The translations under genes and the position numbers were made by a program. Below are positions 45,310-57,642 of a DNA stretch of 64,000 bases, in pieces. This DNA is from Ahaetulla prasina (taxonomy: Eukaryota > Chordata > Lepidosauria > Squamata > Colubridae), in assembly GCF_028640845.1 (NCBI RefSeq), contig NC_080539.1, forward strand, positions 176,106,736-176,170,735, given 5' to 3'. Below the pieces are notes generated by a model that made no database searches, was not told the DNA's origin, and saw nothing but the letters and a program-made list of their open reading frames with translations. Position 1 is the first letter of the stretch. Each line of letters opens with the position of its first letter.

Positions 45310-45503
45310 TTTTTTTTTTTTTTTTTTATTTGCATTTATATCCCGCCCTTCTCCGAACACTCAGGGCGGCTTACAGTATGTTAGCAATAGTCTTCATTCT
45401 ATTTGTATATTTATATACAAAGTCAATTTATTGCCCCCAACAATCTGGGTCCTCATTTTACCTACCTTATAAAGGATGGAAGGCTGAGTCAACCTTGGGC
45501 CTG
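45310..45503 (-). mobile_element. SINE/LINE 3' fragment with GCCGCCCTGAGT end
   Basis: A poly-T start, then TATATCCCGCCCTTCTCCGA and ACACTCAGGGCGGCTTACAG, the complement of an L2-type 3' end. It is followed by AATCTGGGTCCTCATTTTAC and GGCTGAGTCAACCTTGGGCC, which belong to a common squamate SINE body. Truncated before the tRNA head. Confidence 0.7.
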
Positions 45504-46135
45504 ATAAATTGAAGATGACTTAATGAAACATAATCAATCAAGGAAAAGGAAGCTATACATAGAAAGAAATTTGCTATAATAAAATTGACTATAAAGGCTA
45601 TGTTATACTATAATGCTATATCTACCATGAAAAAGATACATTGGAGGTTTTAGCTGTCTATCTCATGAAGTTGGTACCTTCATAAATCATTTTGTGACCT
45701 TCAGCTGTTCTTTGATATCACGATTAATGATAGTTTTTTAATGTATATATTATTAAAATGTAAATGTCATTTTACAAAGCAAACAGTTTGGTCTTTGAGA
45801 TACAATTCAATGCTGCAAAATGCTTTGGCAAGCAGGCAGACTATAAATTGTAATGGTGCTTAGTTCAACACTGTGTGTGATCACCATCTGATCATATTAG
45901 TGTACCTGTTTCTCATATTCTTTCAGAAAAACTGCTACTTCCACATTAATTCAGAGTCTTAACATTTTTATTTATCTCTGAAATCTCATTATAAAAGATC
46001 AAGAAAGGACCTGACCCATGTTTTGGAGTTTAATGCTGCTGTCCTGAATACAGTTATTAGGAAATAACATCCATTGAACAAAATGGGAAACCAGTTCTGA
46101 GTAAAAATACATATGATTGCATTGTGATAATCTTA
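45504..46135. other. Unique sequence
   Basis: Nothing recognised. Confidence 0.4.
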
Positions 46136-46228
46136 AATTTAAATAATTTAAATTTAAATAATCTTTAATAATAATTTAAATTTAAATAATCTTTAATAAT
46201 AATTTAAATTTAAATAATCCTTAAATTT
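46136..46228. repeat. AT-rich tandem repeat
   Basis: Three imperfect copies of a unit like AATAATTTAAATTTAAATAA then TCTTT, immediately upstream of a LINE insertion. Confidence 0.8.
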
Positions 46229-46714
46229 AAATTTAGAACTATGCCGCCTTCGACATGATCTGAGTTTAACTCATAGAATCATCTATTATAATGTCCTTCC
46301 TGTCAAAGACTACTTCAGCTTCAATTGCAACAATACACGAGTATACAATATATTTAAGCTTAATGTTAATCGCTCCAATCTTGATTGCAGAAAATATGAC
46401 TTCAGTAACAGAGTTGTTAATGCTTGGAATACACTATCTGACTCTGTGGTCTCTTCCCAAAATCCCAAAAGCTTCAACCAAAAACTATCTACCATTGACC
46501 TCACCCCATTCCTAAGAGGTCTGTAAGGGGCGTGCATAAGAGCACAAACGTGCCTACTGTTCCTGTCCTATTGTTTTCTTTCGTTATATCCAATTAATAC
46601 AGTTATTACATACTCATACTCATATATACGCTTATGTATTATATAGTTGTTTCATGCTTATGCTTATATATACTGTGTGACAAAAATAAATAAATAAATA
46701 AAAATAAAATAAAT
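46229..46714 (+). mobile_element. 5'-truncated family A LINE
   Basis: Starts TTTAGAACTATGCCGCCTTC within the C-terminal coding region, with ILIAENMTSVTELL-type shadow frames. The true frame ends DLTPFLRGL and stops at GGTCTGTAAGGGGCGTG. The 3' UTR CGTGCCTACTGTTCCTGTCC leads to AAATAAATAAATAAAA. Confidence 0.88.
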
Positions 46715-47768
46715 TTCATATACAGGAATACTGAAAATCAGGGAAACAATTTTCTCTCCACTAACTGGTGAACAATCCCATTTCTCCTAGCTGGAAATGT
46801 AAATCAATTTACTTCAATGTATACAGCTTGGTAGTAATTGTAGGCTTGATACAAATTATATTTTTACATCAGATTTACTCCATCCATAACATCAACTAAC
46901 TTTACGTTTGTGTCATCACACCTTGCAGATTTTTTTAGTTCGTGATTATCTAAAGCACAATTAATTCTCTTAATGCATCACCACTGAATTTTTATGAGGA
47001 AGACAGTCTGAATGCTGACCTAATTTCTTCACTAGACTTTACATTATGTAGCAGAGAATCAGTGGTGTCCCAGATACCTGAAGCAAATATTTTAAAGATT
47101 AAAATCACTGATGAAATATGTACTTTTTCACAGACTCATTTTAATACCTTGGTGATTTCCTTTTCTTTTCCTTTTTTAAAGCTTGTAAACTATTCAGCTA
47201 AATGAATTCTCTGCAATGAATAATGTTTTTGAGGAAAGTAAATTCAAAACTACAGAAGGGAAATCAAGACTGAATAATAATAGGAAAACATAACTTTAAT
47301 CTGACTTGAGCTAATAAAGTGAGGCAAGAAAGTTTTCAGACAACCATACAGACTGCTGTTTCAAAGGAAGAGTGATCTCTCTTCATTAAGCCAAATAAAT
47401 ACTTCTGTGCTAGACAGAAGATGAAGAATCCTTATTAAATTTTACTACAATACACTTTGAGCACTATGCATGTTTAACTTTAATAACAATAGGTAAGTCA
47501 CACTGAATTCAGTAAGGATAATCAAATATTTAAAACACATAAAACCATCTATGCCTATAAATGGGCTATTGAACATATAATATATAACAATGGATGTTAC
47601 ATGGGTATTTCTGCTTATGCCCTCCATTCAAAACCTTATGCCATGTCCTTCTTTTAATGACTTTATCCATAGTATCTTAAAATGTACTGTCATCTTAGTA
47701 GTTGCTTTAACAAATAAATATTTATGGAATATGACCTTAAACATATCAGAGTACAATATTAAATATAG
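46715..47768. other. Unique sequence, about 1 kb
   Basis: No recognised repeat or exon. Confidence 0.45.
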
Positions 47769-50440
47769 TATTTATTATTTATTTATTTATTTTATTAGAT
47801 TTATAGACCGCCCTTCTCCCGAAGGACTCAGGGCGGTGTACAGCCAAGGTAAAAAGAAACAATGTACAATTAAAAATAAATTAAAAAACTTATTATACAA
47901 TTTGGCCGAAAATTAAAATGGTTAAAAATCTAAAAACCCCAATTTAAAACTTAAATAAAATTTAAAATTCGAAATCTAGATAATTTAAGAAAGCCCCGCG
48001 CGAACAAACAAATATGTTTTCAGTTCGCGGCCAAAGGTCCGAAGGTCAGGTATTTGGCGTAAACCAGGGGGAAGTTCATTCCAAAGAGTAGGAGCCCCCA
48101 CAGAGAAGGATCTTCCCCTGGGGGCCGCCAGCCGACACTGCCTGGCGGACGGCACCCTGAGAAGTCCTCTCTGTGTGAGCGTACGGGTCGGTGGGAGGCA
48201 TAAGGTAACAGCAGGCGGTCCCGTAAGTACCCAGGCCCCAAGCCATGGAGCGCTTTAAAGGTGGTAACCAGAACCTTGAAATGCACCCGAAAGGCAACAG
48301 GAAGCCAGTGCAGTCTGCGCAGGAGAGGTGTTACATGGGAGCTATGCGAAGCTCCCTCTATCACCCGCGCAGCTGCATTCTGGACCAACTGAAGCCTCCG
48401 GGTGCATCTCAAGGGGAGCCCCATGTAGAAAGCATTGCAATAATCCAGGCGAGAGGTAACGAGAGCATGAGTGACTGTGCATAGGGCATCCCGATCAAGG
48501 AAGGGGCGCAACTGGCGAACCAGGCGAACCTGGTGAAAGGCTCTCCTGGAGACGGCCGCCAAATGGTCTTCAAACGACAGCCGTGCATCCAGGAGAACAC
48601 CCAAGTTGCGCACTCCCTCCTTTGGGGCCGATAACTCGCCCCCAACTGACAGCTGCGGCTGCAGCTGACTGTATCAGGGTGCCGGCATCCACAGCCACTC
48701 TGTCTTGGAGGGATTGAGCTTGAGCCTGTTCCTCCCCATTCAGACCCGTACGGCTTCCAAACACCGGGACAGCACTTCAACAGCTTCGTTGGGGTGGCCC
48801 GGGGTGGAAAAGTACAGCTGAGTATCATCAGCGTACAGCTGATATCTCACCCCGAAGCCACTGATGATCTCGCCCAACGGCTTCATATAGATGTTGAACA
48901 GGAGGGGCGAGAGAATCGACCCCTCTGGCACCCCACAGGTAAGGTGCCTCGCGGTCGACTTCTGCCCCCCTGTCAACACCGTCTGCGACCGGTCGGAGAG
49001 ATAGGAGGAGAACCACCGATAAACGGTGCCTCCCACTCCCAACCCCCCCAACCGGCACAGCAGGATACCATGGTCGATGGTATCAAAAGCCGCTGAGAGA
49101 TCTAATAGGACCAGGGCAGAGGAATGACCCCTGTCTCTGGCCCTCCAGAGATCATCCACCAACGCGACCAAAGCTGTCTCCGTGCTATATCCGGGTCGGA
49201 AGCCGGACTGGAACGGGTCCAGATAGACAGCTTCATCCAGGTACTGGGGTAGCTGCCGTGCCACAGCACTCTCTACAACCTTTGCAACAAAGCGAAGGTT
49301 GGAGACCGGACGGTAGTTACCTAAAATAGCTGGGTCCAAGGAAGGCTTCTTGAGGAGGGGTCTCACCACCGCCTCCTTCAAGGCGGCAGGGAAAACTCCC
49401 TCCAACAAAGAAGCGTTGGTAATCCCCTGGAGCCAGCCTCGTGTCACTTCCTGGGAGGCCAGCACCAACCAGGAAGGGCACGGGTCCAGTAAACATGTTG
49501 TAGTGTGCAGCCTCCCCAGCAACCTGTCCACGTCCTCAAGAGTCACAGGATCAAACTCATCCCAAACGATCTCCAGAAGACGCGACTCCGCCCTCTCACC
49601 TGGATCATCCCAATTTCGGTCCAAGCCATCCCGGAGCTGAACGATTTTGTCGTATAGATAACCACTAAACTCCTCGGCACGGCCCTGCAACGGGTCGTCC
49701 CGCACCTCCTGATGCAGGAGGGAGCGGGTCACCCGAAACAGGGCGGCCGGGCGGTTATCTGCCGACGCAATGAGGGTGGAAGCGTAGGAACGCTTCGCCT
49801 CCCTCATTGCCACTAGGTAGGTCCTAGAATAAGACCTAACTAGTGTTCGGTCAGCTTCGGAACGGCTGGACCTCCAAGTACTCTCTAGGCGTCTTCTCCG
49901 GCATTTCATCTCCCTCAGCCCCTCAGAGAACCAAGGGGTCGGCCGAGATCTACGCCAGGTCAGAGGCCGCAAGGGCACGACACTGTCCAAAGCTCCAGCC
50001 GCGGCCCGTTCCCAGGCCGCAACTAGCTCTTCAGCCGTGCCATGGGCCAGGTCCTCAGGAAACAGCCCAAGCTCCATCAGGAACCTCTCCGGGTCCATCA
50101 GGCGCCTGGGACGGAACCAACGCATTGGTTCCGTCTCCCTGCGGTGGTGGGTAGTGGTCCGAAAATCTAGGCGAAGGAGAAAATGATCTGACCATGACAC
50201 CGGTTCTGTTTCTAACTTATCTAATTCCAGATCATTTAGCCACTGACCAGAGATATAAATTAAGTCCAGTGTGCCACCCCCTGTGTGCGTAGGGCCATCA
50301 ATTACTTGAATCAGGTCCAAGGCCATCATGGAAGCCTGGAACTCCTGAGCCGTTGTCGATGACAAGCCCGTCGATGGCAGGTTAAAGTCCCCCATGACTA
50401 TAAGTCTGGGGGTCTCAACCGCCACCCCGGCGAGCACATG
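47769..50440 (-). mobile_element. L2 LINE, long 5'-truncated copy
   Basis: The TTTATT tail at 47769 and GACTCAGGGCGGTGTACAGC mark the 3' end. Coding sequence runs to about 50440, where it breaks off inside the endonuclease domain. GC content is much higher than in the flanks. Two other L2 3' fragments (19357, 26092) match it closely, and an older copy (22165) matches at a distance. Confidence 0.95.
48020..50437 (-). pseudogene. L2 ORF2: partial endonuclease, reverse transcriptase, C-terminal domain
   Basis: One reading frame spans about 806 codons with only two internal stops, both TGA (near 48740 and 48670), then a one-base shift close to the end. It begins in the endonuclease domain (RLIVMGDFNLPS) with HTGGGTLDLIY and SWSDHFLLRLDF. 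The RT follows with LGNYRPVSNLRFVAKVVES, DPFQSGFRPGYSTETAL, LLDLSAAFDTIDHGILL, TCGVPEGSILSPLLFNIY and the catalytic YADDTQLYF. After the stops come VRNLGVLLDARLSFEDH, SRLDYCNAFYMGLPL and LQLVQNAAARVIEGASH, the typical L2 tail domain. RT catalytic aspartates are intact. It is not translatable as one protein, and it lacks the endonuclease N-terminus and any ORF1. Confidence 0.93.
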
Positions 50441-50516
50441 TATATGGTTTTTGTAGAAATATTGGTATAATATTTTTATTCGGTTTTAAAAATGAATCTA
50501 TAGATTCAGTCTAGAC

Positions 50517-50651
50517 CAGAAGTGTCAAACTCACGTCGTCACAGCAGCATCACGTGATATATCGGGACTTTTTTCCCCTTCACTAAACCCGGTGTGGGCA
50601 TGGCCACTGCGTGACGCATCCAGCCCACAGGCCGCAGGTTTGACAGCCCTG
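50517..50651. mobile_element. hAT-type MITE, short CAGAAGTGTCAAACTC form
   Basis: Starts CAGAAGTGTCAAACTC and ends GGTTTGACAGCCCTG. TSD GTCTAGAC (50509-50516) and GTTTAGAC (50652-50659), with TA at the centre. Same family as 40164-40503. Confidence 0.88.
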
Positions 50652-50743
50652 GTTTAGACATAATCATGCTTAAAGGAAGCTACTGAGTCAAGTTTGACTT
50701 CTTATGACTGCATAGAAAAAAATCATCTGTCTTTGGTGATAAC

Positions 50744-50916
50744 CAGTGGTGGGATTCCACCAGTTCTGTCCAGATCGTGCGAACCCATAGTGGCAACTGC
50801 AGGAGGCTCAGCCCACCCAACTGGATGTAATGCGCAACTACTGCACATGTGCAGAAGGCCATGCGCATGCACTCGCATTTGTGAACCAGTAGGGAAGGTA
50901 AGTGATCCCACCTCTG
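50744..50916. mobile_element. hAT-type MITE, CAGTGGTGGGATTC family
   Basis: Ends CAGTGGTGGGATTCC and GTGATCCCACCTCTG. TSD GTGATAAC (50736-50743) and GTAATAAC (50917-50924). The interior contains GCACATGTGCAGAAGGCCAT and GCGCATGC, typical of related elements. Confidence 0.85.
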
Positions 50917-50924
50917 GTAATAAC

Positions 50925-51576
50925 ATAATTCCTCAAAGGACTTCCAATCATTTCTCTAATTCTGGCCATATATTTGTCTCAGGATCCTCTCTTTCTTCTA
51001 CTTTCTTCAACCCTTGCCAAAGATAATCAATTTTTTTCTATTATCTGCTCAGGTCAGTTGCCTACAGTAGGTATTAACTGATAATCAACAATCAAGGGTG
51101 GTTTTGTTAGTGATCATTTCAGTCACTCAACCTTTACTTGGTTCAATTGACCAATTCTTCCTGAAGTATTCTCCAAATTATGTCTCCAAATCCACAATGC
51201 AAAGGAATTTTCTTTTCTCAGTGTTTTGGCTACACAAAATTCTACTATTACTATTCTTTCTATTCTATGCTTCTAATTTTCTTGTTAGGATCTTAAATAA
51301 AGCATAGCTTATATGTGGAATTCATGTAATGGCTTGGTCATTTACACATTATTTTGCACAAATCTCTGTTTTGATATAAGTATAGGTATACACTCACTCT
51401 AAGTCACATAGTTTTGTTCCATATTTGTTGAAATATAACTGTTATCACTTTAATTGCCTCTTCTCTAATAGCTTTAAACAATCCAGTGTATTTCATCCAT
51501 TCTTTCTTATTTGGCAGCTACAATATTCCTAGATGTAGTACATTTTCTATAGGAAAGTAGACCTGCTGAAATATAC
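50925..51576. other. Unique sequence
   Basis: Nothing recognised. Confidence 0.4.
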
Positions 51577-51827
51577 CGTGTTTCCCCAAAAATAAGCCCT
51601 CCCTTGAAAATAAGCTCTACCTGAAAATATTTTATTCCATGCACAGCTGGTCTCTTCCATTTCCTCTGGTTAGGGAGACAGAGCTGGAAAGCAGGTAAGA
51701 CAGCAAGAAGGATCCCCGTCTTGCTCCACACGCCCTAAAATAATAATACCTCCCTGAAAATAAGGCCAAGCACTTATTTTGGGGTTCAAAAAAATATAAG
51801 ACAGGGTCTTATTTTTGGGGAAACACG
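51577..51827. mobile_element. MITE with CGTGTTTCCCCAAAAATAAG ends
   Basis: A 20-bp perfect terminal inverted repeat (positions 51577-51596 and 51808-51827) surrounds about 210 bp in which the CCTGAAAATAA motif recurs. ATA lies on both sides, consistent with a TA- or ATA-type duplication rather than an 8-bp hAT one. Superfamily not resolved (Tc1/mariner-like is possible). Confidence 0.8.
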
Positions 51828-51894
51828 ATAACATATATTGGTCATGACTAAATTTTCACTGATTTCAATGATTTTACTCTAAGTCTAATATTTA

Positions 51895-51895
<1 letters not shown>

Positions 51896-51941
<46 letters not shown>
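51896..51941. repeat. (TG)n microsatellite
   Basis: About 23 uninterrupted TG units. A potential Z-DNA former. Confidence 0.95.
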
Positions 51942-51943
<2 letters not shown>

Positions 51944-54682
51944 AAATACATATATATAATTCATTGAAACAAATTCCTATTGCCCTTAATTTTGTTTCAC
52001 TGACAAGATAAATGTCTGTATTACCTGTATTTTGCCTATCCAACTAAGTACCAACCATCAGGTACACAAAGTAAAGAAGTCATTTGAGAAAAGACTCCAA
52101 AGACCAACTAAGTCAATATCTATTTGTGATGTTGCCGTTAGTGTCACCCATAAACTCAAGAACATGAGATAACACCAGCCTGCCCTCAGTCTGCAAGACC
52201 TCCTTCCTTGTCTCTTAGTTGCCACATGAAATTGTGTTGCCTTTTAATAGTACTGACAGTGTCATTATGAAATTAAAAGTAGAAAATATTCAGAACAGTG
52301 GAAACAATAGCAATCGAAGGACTGGTCTATAAGTGGCAAAAAAAACCAAACCCATGTGATGTGTAGGAATGTATCACACAATGTTATTCTATCTGAGGAA
52401 AAAAAAGCCCTCTTCATAAAAAGCAAGCATGGAAAGATGAATAATACACTGAACCAGAAATTTTCTTCCTAACATCATCACTTTCAATACTTTGGTACAC
52501 CTTAAAAAAGATATTTAGTTACAGTAAGTAAGCACTTTTTATACCTATATTTTGCTGGACATTGAAAACAGAATGCTTCATAATTCCCTTTCTAGAAAGG
52601 GATGAATGTCTCCAATATATTCCAAAACAGAAGTGCTTTGAACTTTATGTTCAGCTGAAAAATTATTCTTTTTACATTTTTTTCTTCATAAACACATTGC
52701 TCACATATTTTAGAATGGATAGCTCCATCTTTCACAAAATGGTATTCTAGACTGACAACTGATTAGTTATACAAGTATGATTATATGCAAATTGTCAATT
52801 TCTATTGACTTAATTGTGATCTAATGTAACATGTATAATTAACACATGCATTTAAAGTAAATGTATATTTAATTAACATGCATATTTATAAAATGAATAT
52901 ATTTAGTGTATAATTTTTATTTGATTTTTAGGGGGAGGATACATTTTGATTGCACAATAGTGAGGGGGCTGATATCAGACTTAAAAGCTGACAAAAGTAT
53001 GAAAAGGCAACAATAACCATTTCCAACCAGACATTTGGTTATAATTTTCATTCCAGGCTTGCTGTGTTTCTGATATTCCAGTGGCAGATTTTTCTTAAGA
53101 CTGTTACATGTTATAGGTACACATACTAATTCTGCTCCTGGGTAGATATCTGATACATATTAGACTAAGGATCAGTTATTTCTGGATGCTTTCTTCATTT
53201 TTCAGAGCCATCTACTATTCGTTAAGACTTCAGTTATATGCTACTTATCTGGGATAAATCCCAAATAAAATGACATTTTTTCATTAAAGTTCTATAGGAT
53301 TGTATTACTAGTGTGCAGATCTCATCACTGAGAATTCCTGCAATTACTAATGCAGAAAAAACATTTTCCAGATAACTAGCACTACAGTTCAAATATTTCA
53401 GGTCATACTATGATTATGACTTGAATTATTCACATGAAAAAATAGATTGAAAGAGTTGTGTCCTTTTTTTCGGAGACTGATGAGTGAGTCTAGGAGTGAG
53501 ATGCTAGGAGTGAGATGCTAGGCCAAATGACCTGCCCACTGCCTTAAAGTTAGCTTGCTATTTCAAATGCTTATAAAATATCAGTGTATAACCAAGGCAA
53601 GTACAATTCTATAAGAAATGCAGGGGGGGGGGTTGTGATCTGATCTTTTAACTGAGGTTCTTCTGGACATAAAAATAACATATAATCCACGCCAAGAGAA
53701 ATAAGCTATTGACACTATAGGCTCAGCCACTCAGTGTAATATTACTATTGCTTTTATTAGCACAATTAAGTTTATTAGGACAATGCCCGTTTATCAAGAA
53801 GAATGGAATAGTGACTTTCACTTCAAGAACTTGCCTCCAAACAATACTCCCTCTCTAGTTTGGAGAAATTGCCAGAGGAGTGCCAAAACACCTCAGAAGA
53901 ATATATTTTCCATTGAAATGAAAATGCATACAACTTCTACCCTGTACAGAATGAATTTTAAAAGAGGAATTTCTTTCTCTGTTTTTTTCAACCTGACAAG
54001 AAGTCCCTTAAGCACTGAGTAAGAAATTAAAGATTACATTGCTCTGTGATGGATTTCCTCAAATGAAAACAGCGGAGGTTCTTAATCAGCATTTTAGACT
54101 AAAAGAGAGCTAAAGGAACTAAAATGTGTTCCATTTAATATTCCAAGTAAAGCATGTTTTCAACAAGAAAAGTGAAAGCAGGATGCTGTCCTGGTTTATG
54201 TCAAACTTCCCTGTACAGCAACTCGTGTCTTTTTCAGATTTCTGTCACAAAATACGTTCTCTAAAAGGCAACTCAAGTAGAGAAACAAACAAAAGTTGTC
54301 TTGGATTTTCACCACTTTTTCCCAGGGAAGAAATTATTTGTGTGCCAAGCGTCCCTCAGATGAATCTCCACGTAACTGTTGATATGCATCCCCAAAGAAT
54401 TCTGAAAGAAAAGCTGCAGAGGCTTCAAAAGAATACAGAGAGGGACATCTGGAGATAGGCTGCTCTGCCAAGAAAAAGAGACTGTCGAGATGGCTGGAAA
54501 TACTCAGCTTTGCCTTGTGGGCCATGACACCACTCTAGGCATCTGTTGAACCCACCCTCGGTGCACAATGGTGCTTAAGATGATTTAATTAGCCAAAATA
54601 CTGTTTCATCACAGGTGCTGTCAGATGAGAGCATTAAGTTCACGGAGCAAGCACACATACTGGAAAAGCCTACTCAACTCTG
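51942..54682. other. Unique sequence, about 2.7 kb
   Basis: No transposon recognised. Small features: a 15-bp unit (CTAGGAGTGAGATG) repeated at about 53491-53523 and a G-run at 53624-53632. The open frames at 53783 and 54126 (110 codons) show no domain, splice context or codon signal that supports a gene. Confidence 0.5.
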
Positions 54683-54745
54683 CTGCCCTCCAGATGTGCT
54701 GGGACTGCAATCCCCAAAATTCCCAGCCAGGATGCCCCAAGACAT
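54683..54745. repeat. Dispersed CCCTCCAGATGT-type repeat fragment
   Basis: GCCCTCCAGATGTGCTGGGA, then CTGCAATCCCCAAAATTCCC and AGCCAGGATG. Related pieces lie at 39391 and 63165. It is the GGGAxTTGTAGTCCxACACAT-type sequence common in squamate genomes; class unresolved. Confidence 0.5.
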
Positions 54746-57642
54746 GCTTCTTTTCCCAGCTTCAAGAAATTATTCCAAGTGAAAGAGATTAGGCAGATGG
54801 AATAATATAGGTAGAAAAACTCAATGCTTTGGTGGCTAATAACACCTTCCATTGCCTCTTATTTATGTGTTGTGGAACAAGTTGTGATAGACCTGAAAAT
54901 GAATTAATTAAAAAAGACACATCGAGAGAAAAATCAGAGTGTCTCTATTTGGAAGAAAATTACTTCTATGGAAGGTTGAAATTGATTCTCTCCTTTTCTT
55001 TGGCCACCATCCACAACCTGTTTGATCTATAGCAGGCCCATTATCTTTAGAAAGACGGTTATAAATAAATCAGTGGTGAAGAACAAGTATCTCCTTACAG
55101 ACATAGGCACTGAGTATGCGGGCTCACACACACTCACACATCTCTTTCTTTCTTCACACACATTTCCATTCTTATCACAAAATATCAAGTAGCAGGATTT
55201 TTGAAAAGAAATTGTAATTAGCATTCTCATCCACATTTATTAGCTTGGTTTGAACTTTAGCTGACTTTTAGGGATTTGGAGTTTTTTTTAAATGCAGGAA
55301 TCTAATAATCTTGCATTAATTGGAACCTAATAATGTGTACTAATGATAGTGGGGAAAAATATTAGGTTTCAAAATATGGGAGTGTGTATGCTACATTCCA
55401 GTTGGTTTGGACTATATCTCTAGATATATGGACTATATCTCTAGACATGAGTATGTCCTTGTTGTCAGAATACTTTTCCTGATGCCACAAAATGATTTCT
55501 TTTAAAATTTGGGGCGGGGGATATTCTTCAACTGGCACCATAGGTCTGTCATTCAAAAATGGATAAGAGCCAGAAATTTCAATCCCAGGCCTTAAACCAA
55601 GAACTTGTTTGGATCCAGCAACTGATAAAAATAAATGTAAGGCAGAAATAAAGCTGAATGTAAATATAACAATTGCATGGAGCTAAGCGTACCTTTATTG
55701 CTCTGAGTACACCATGGTTTGATTCTTTTTTCCCCGCAGAAAATTTGCCAGAACACAATTCAGATCAATATATTAAAATTGACATATTATAAGACTCTTA
55801 TAGTAAAAAAAAAAAATCACCAGGTTATTGTCTCAAGTTTTCTTTCAAGAGGCTATTGCTGCCTTAGCAAACTATCAATTTAAATGATGGGGGAGGGAGA
55901 AAACAACACATAATAAGTGACAGATTTTTCAAATCAGATAAAGATGGGAACCAGATTATCTGTCTGAGGTGATAGATTGCAGCAATAATAAATTCACTTT
56001 AAGACACTGGATCAATTTTTAATCAAGCCAAGAATTATTATTGCAGAGAGATAAAATGACCCATGAGAAGATGCCTTAATTTTCCACCAATCAAATTATA
56101 GCCTTTCTAAATAAGATGTAATGAGATCCATGGAATATCCAGGTTACATAGCCTACCTAATTACCCATGTACCCTGTCATGGAGTGATATAGTAGTGGTA
56201 AACTGACCTCGAGATTCACCAAGATGAAAAGGTAATTAGTTTTTTCCATGGGGCTATGGTGAAAACAATAGCAATGACACTTGTCATCTCATTCTACCAA
56301 CTCAGAATCTCCAAGGTGTGTGTTCCCAATTTGCACAAGATATAACCTTGTAATTAACTACAATCATGGGGTAAAGCATATGTCCAGCACAATCACTAAG
56401 TAGAGAATGCAGGCTTGGCAAAGACAGCAAACCCATCTGTATTTTGCATTGAAGTTTATTACCAGATCACCTTTCAGTGGTTCAGGCCCAGGGCTAGTTG
56501 AAAGAACTTCATCATTAAACATGTCATCACACTATGTATAAACCACCCTTCCTGTTCAAAAATATCAGTATATGTTGTGCTTCTTTTCACATTACAGGTC
56601 CATCTCCTCTACAAAATAGAGATGCATGTGAATTCTGAGCTGCTATATCTACAAATAGGAGATCACTTGAGGTTCTGACTGACTGACCAATAGGGAAATA
56701 ATGAAGTTTATGAACTTGGTTTATATTGATTCACCCGCAAATGTATGGATGGCTTGATGTCATTGGCTGTTTCCATTTTAAAATGATGGAGACTAGGAAT
56801 ACTTCTTAGTTTTTTGATACCTAAAGATGATAACTTAGTTCTCCCATTGTCTCACTAACTTAGTTAAGGTGTCTACATATTAGTGAGTGTGTTTATGAGA
56901 GAGAGAGAGAGAGAGAGAGGAACATAGCGAGAGAAAGAATGTGTATGTGTTTCTTATAAATAGTCGAAAGGAAGGCCAATTTTGTGCTAATAAAAATTGG
57001 TATTCTTTTTTCTATAGTCACTATTATGGACACCTGGAAAGATCTTATTGTTGATCTCCCTGTTGGCTTTTAACTTTACTGTCCTATGGTTTTACGAAAC
57101 ATTTATATTTATTGAATAGCATCAGAAAGGATCACATTATCCTAACAGTCAAGAGTTTTCTCTCTTAATAGAACTGGATTTTTGATCTGTCTTCTTTTGC
57201 TATGAGCTCATTTTTGTCCCTGGGCCCTTATCCCTTTCCTATGTGGCTAGGGAAAAAAGAGTCACAGTCATGAATGCTGACAACAGGCCTCAGAGTTTAG
57301 TGGCTCTGAGGCGTGGTCTTTGACTCTTAGAATTTTTATATTATAGAAATGTAGATCCTAATTTCTCAGGTACGATTTTTAGACATGTTTCACTATTTCC
57401 TAAGAATTGTGGAATTCTTGTTCTGCGCAAAGGTTCACTAGTTAAGTAACTATATATTTGAGCTGGGATTTTTAATAGTCCCTACTCCTCCCAAATACTA
57501 TATTTCCTTGGAAATTGGACAGATTCGTTCATCAGAACGATCCATAATGCCCACAATTCTCAACTCTCAACTTTCATTCATTTCAAAAATGGGGGAGGAG
57601 GAGTCATTGTTTTCCCATACCAATCAATAGAAAGCATAAATC
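54746..57642. other. Unique sequence, about 2.9 kb, possible conserved noncoding sequence
   Basis: No repeat was recognised except a short (GA)n at 56899-56920. The block around 55980-56780 has complex composition with many TAATTA/ATTA, TGACAG and TTTGCAT-like sites and no coding signal, the look of developmental noncoding elements. This is an impression from composition, not a comparison. Confidence 0.35.

Noticed and set aside
49843..50154. Plus-strand open frames opposite the L2 ORF
   Set aside because: Antisense shadows of the GC-rich L2 coding strand.
54126..54458. 110-codon open frame that might be an exon
   Set aside because: No domain, no clear splice-site context and no compositional signal; an ORF of this length is expected by chance here.
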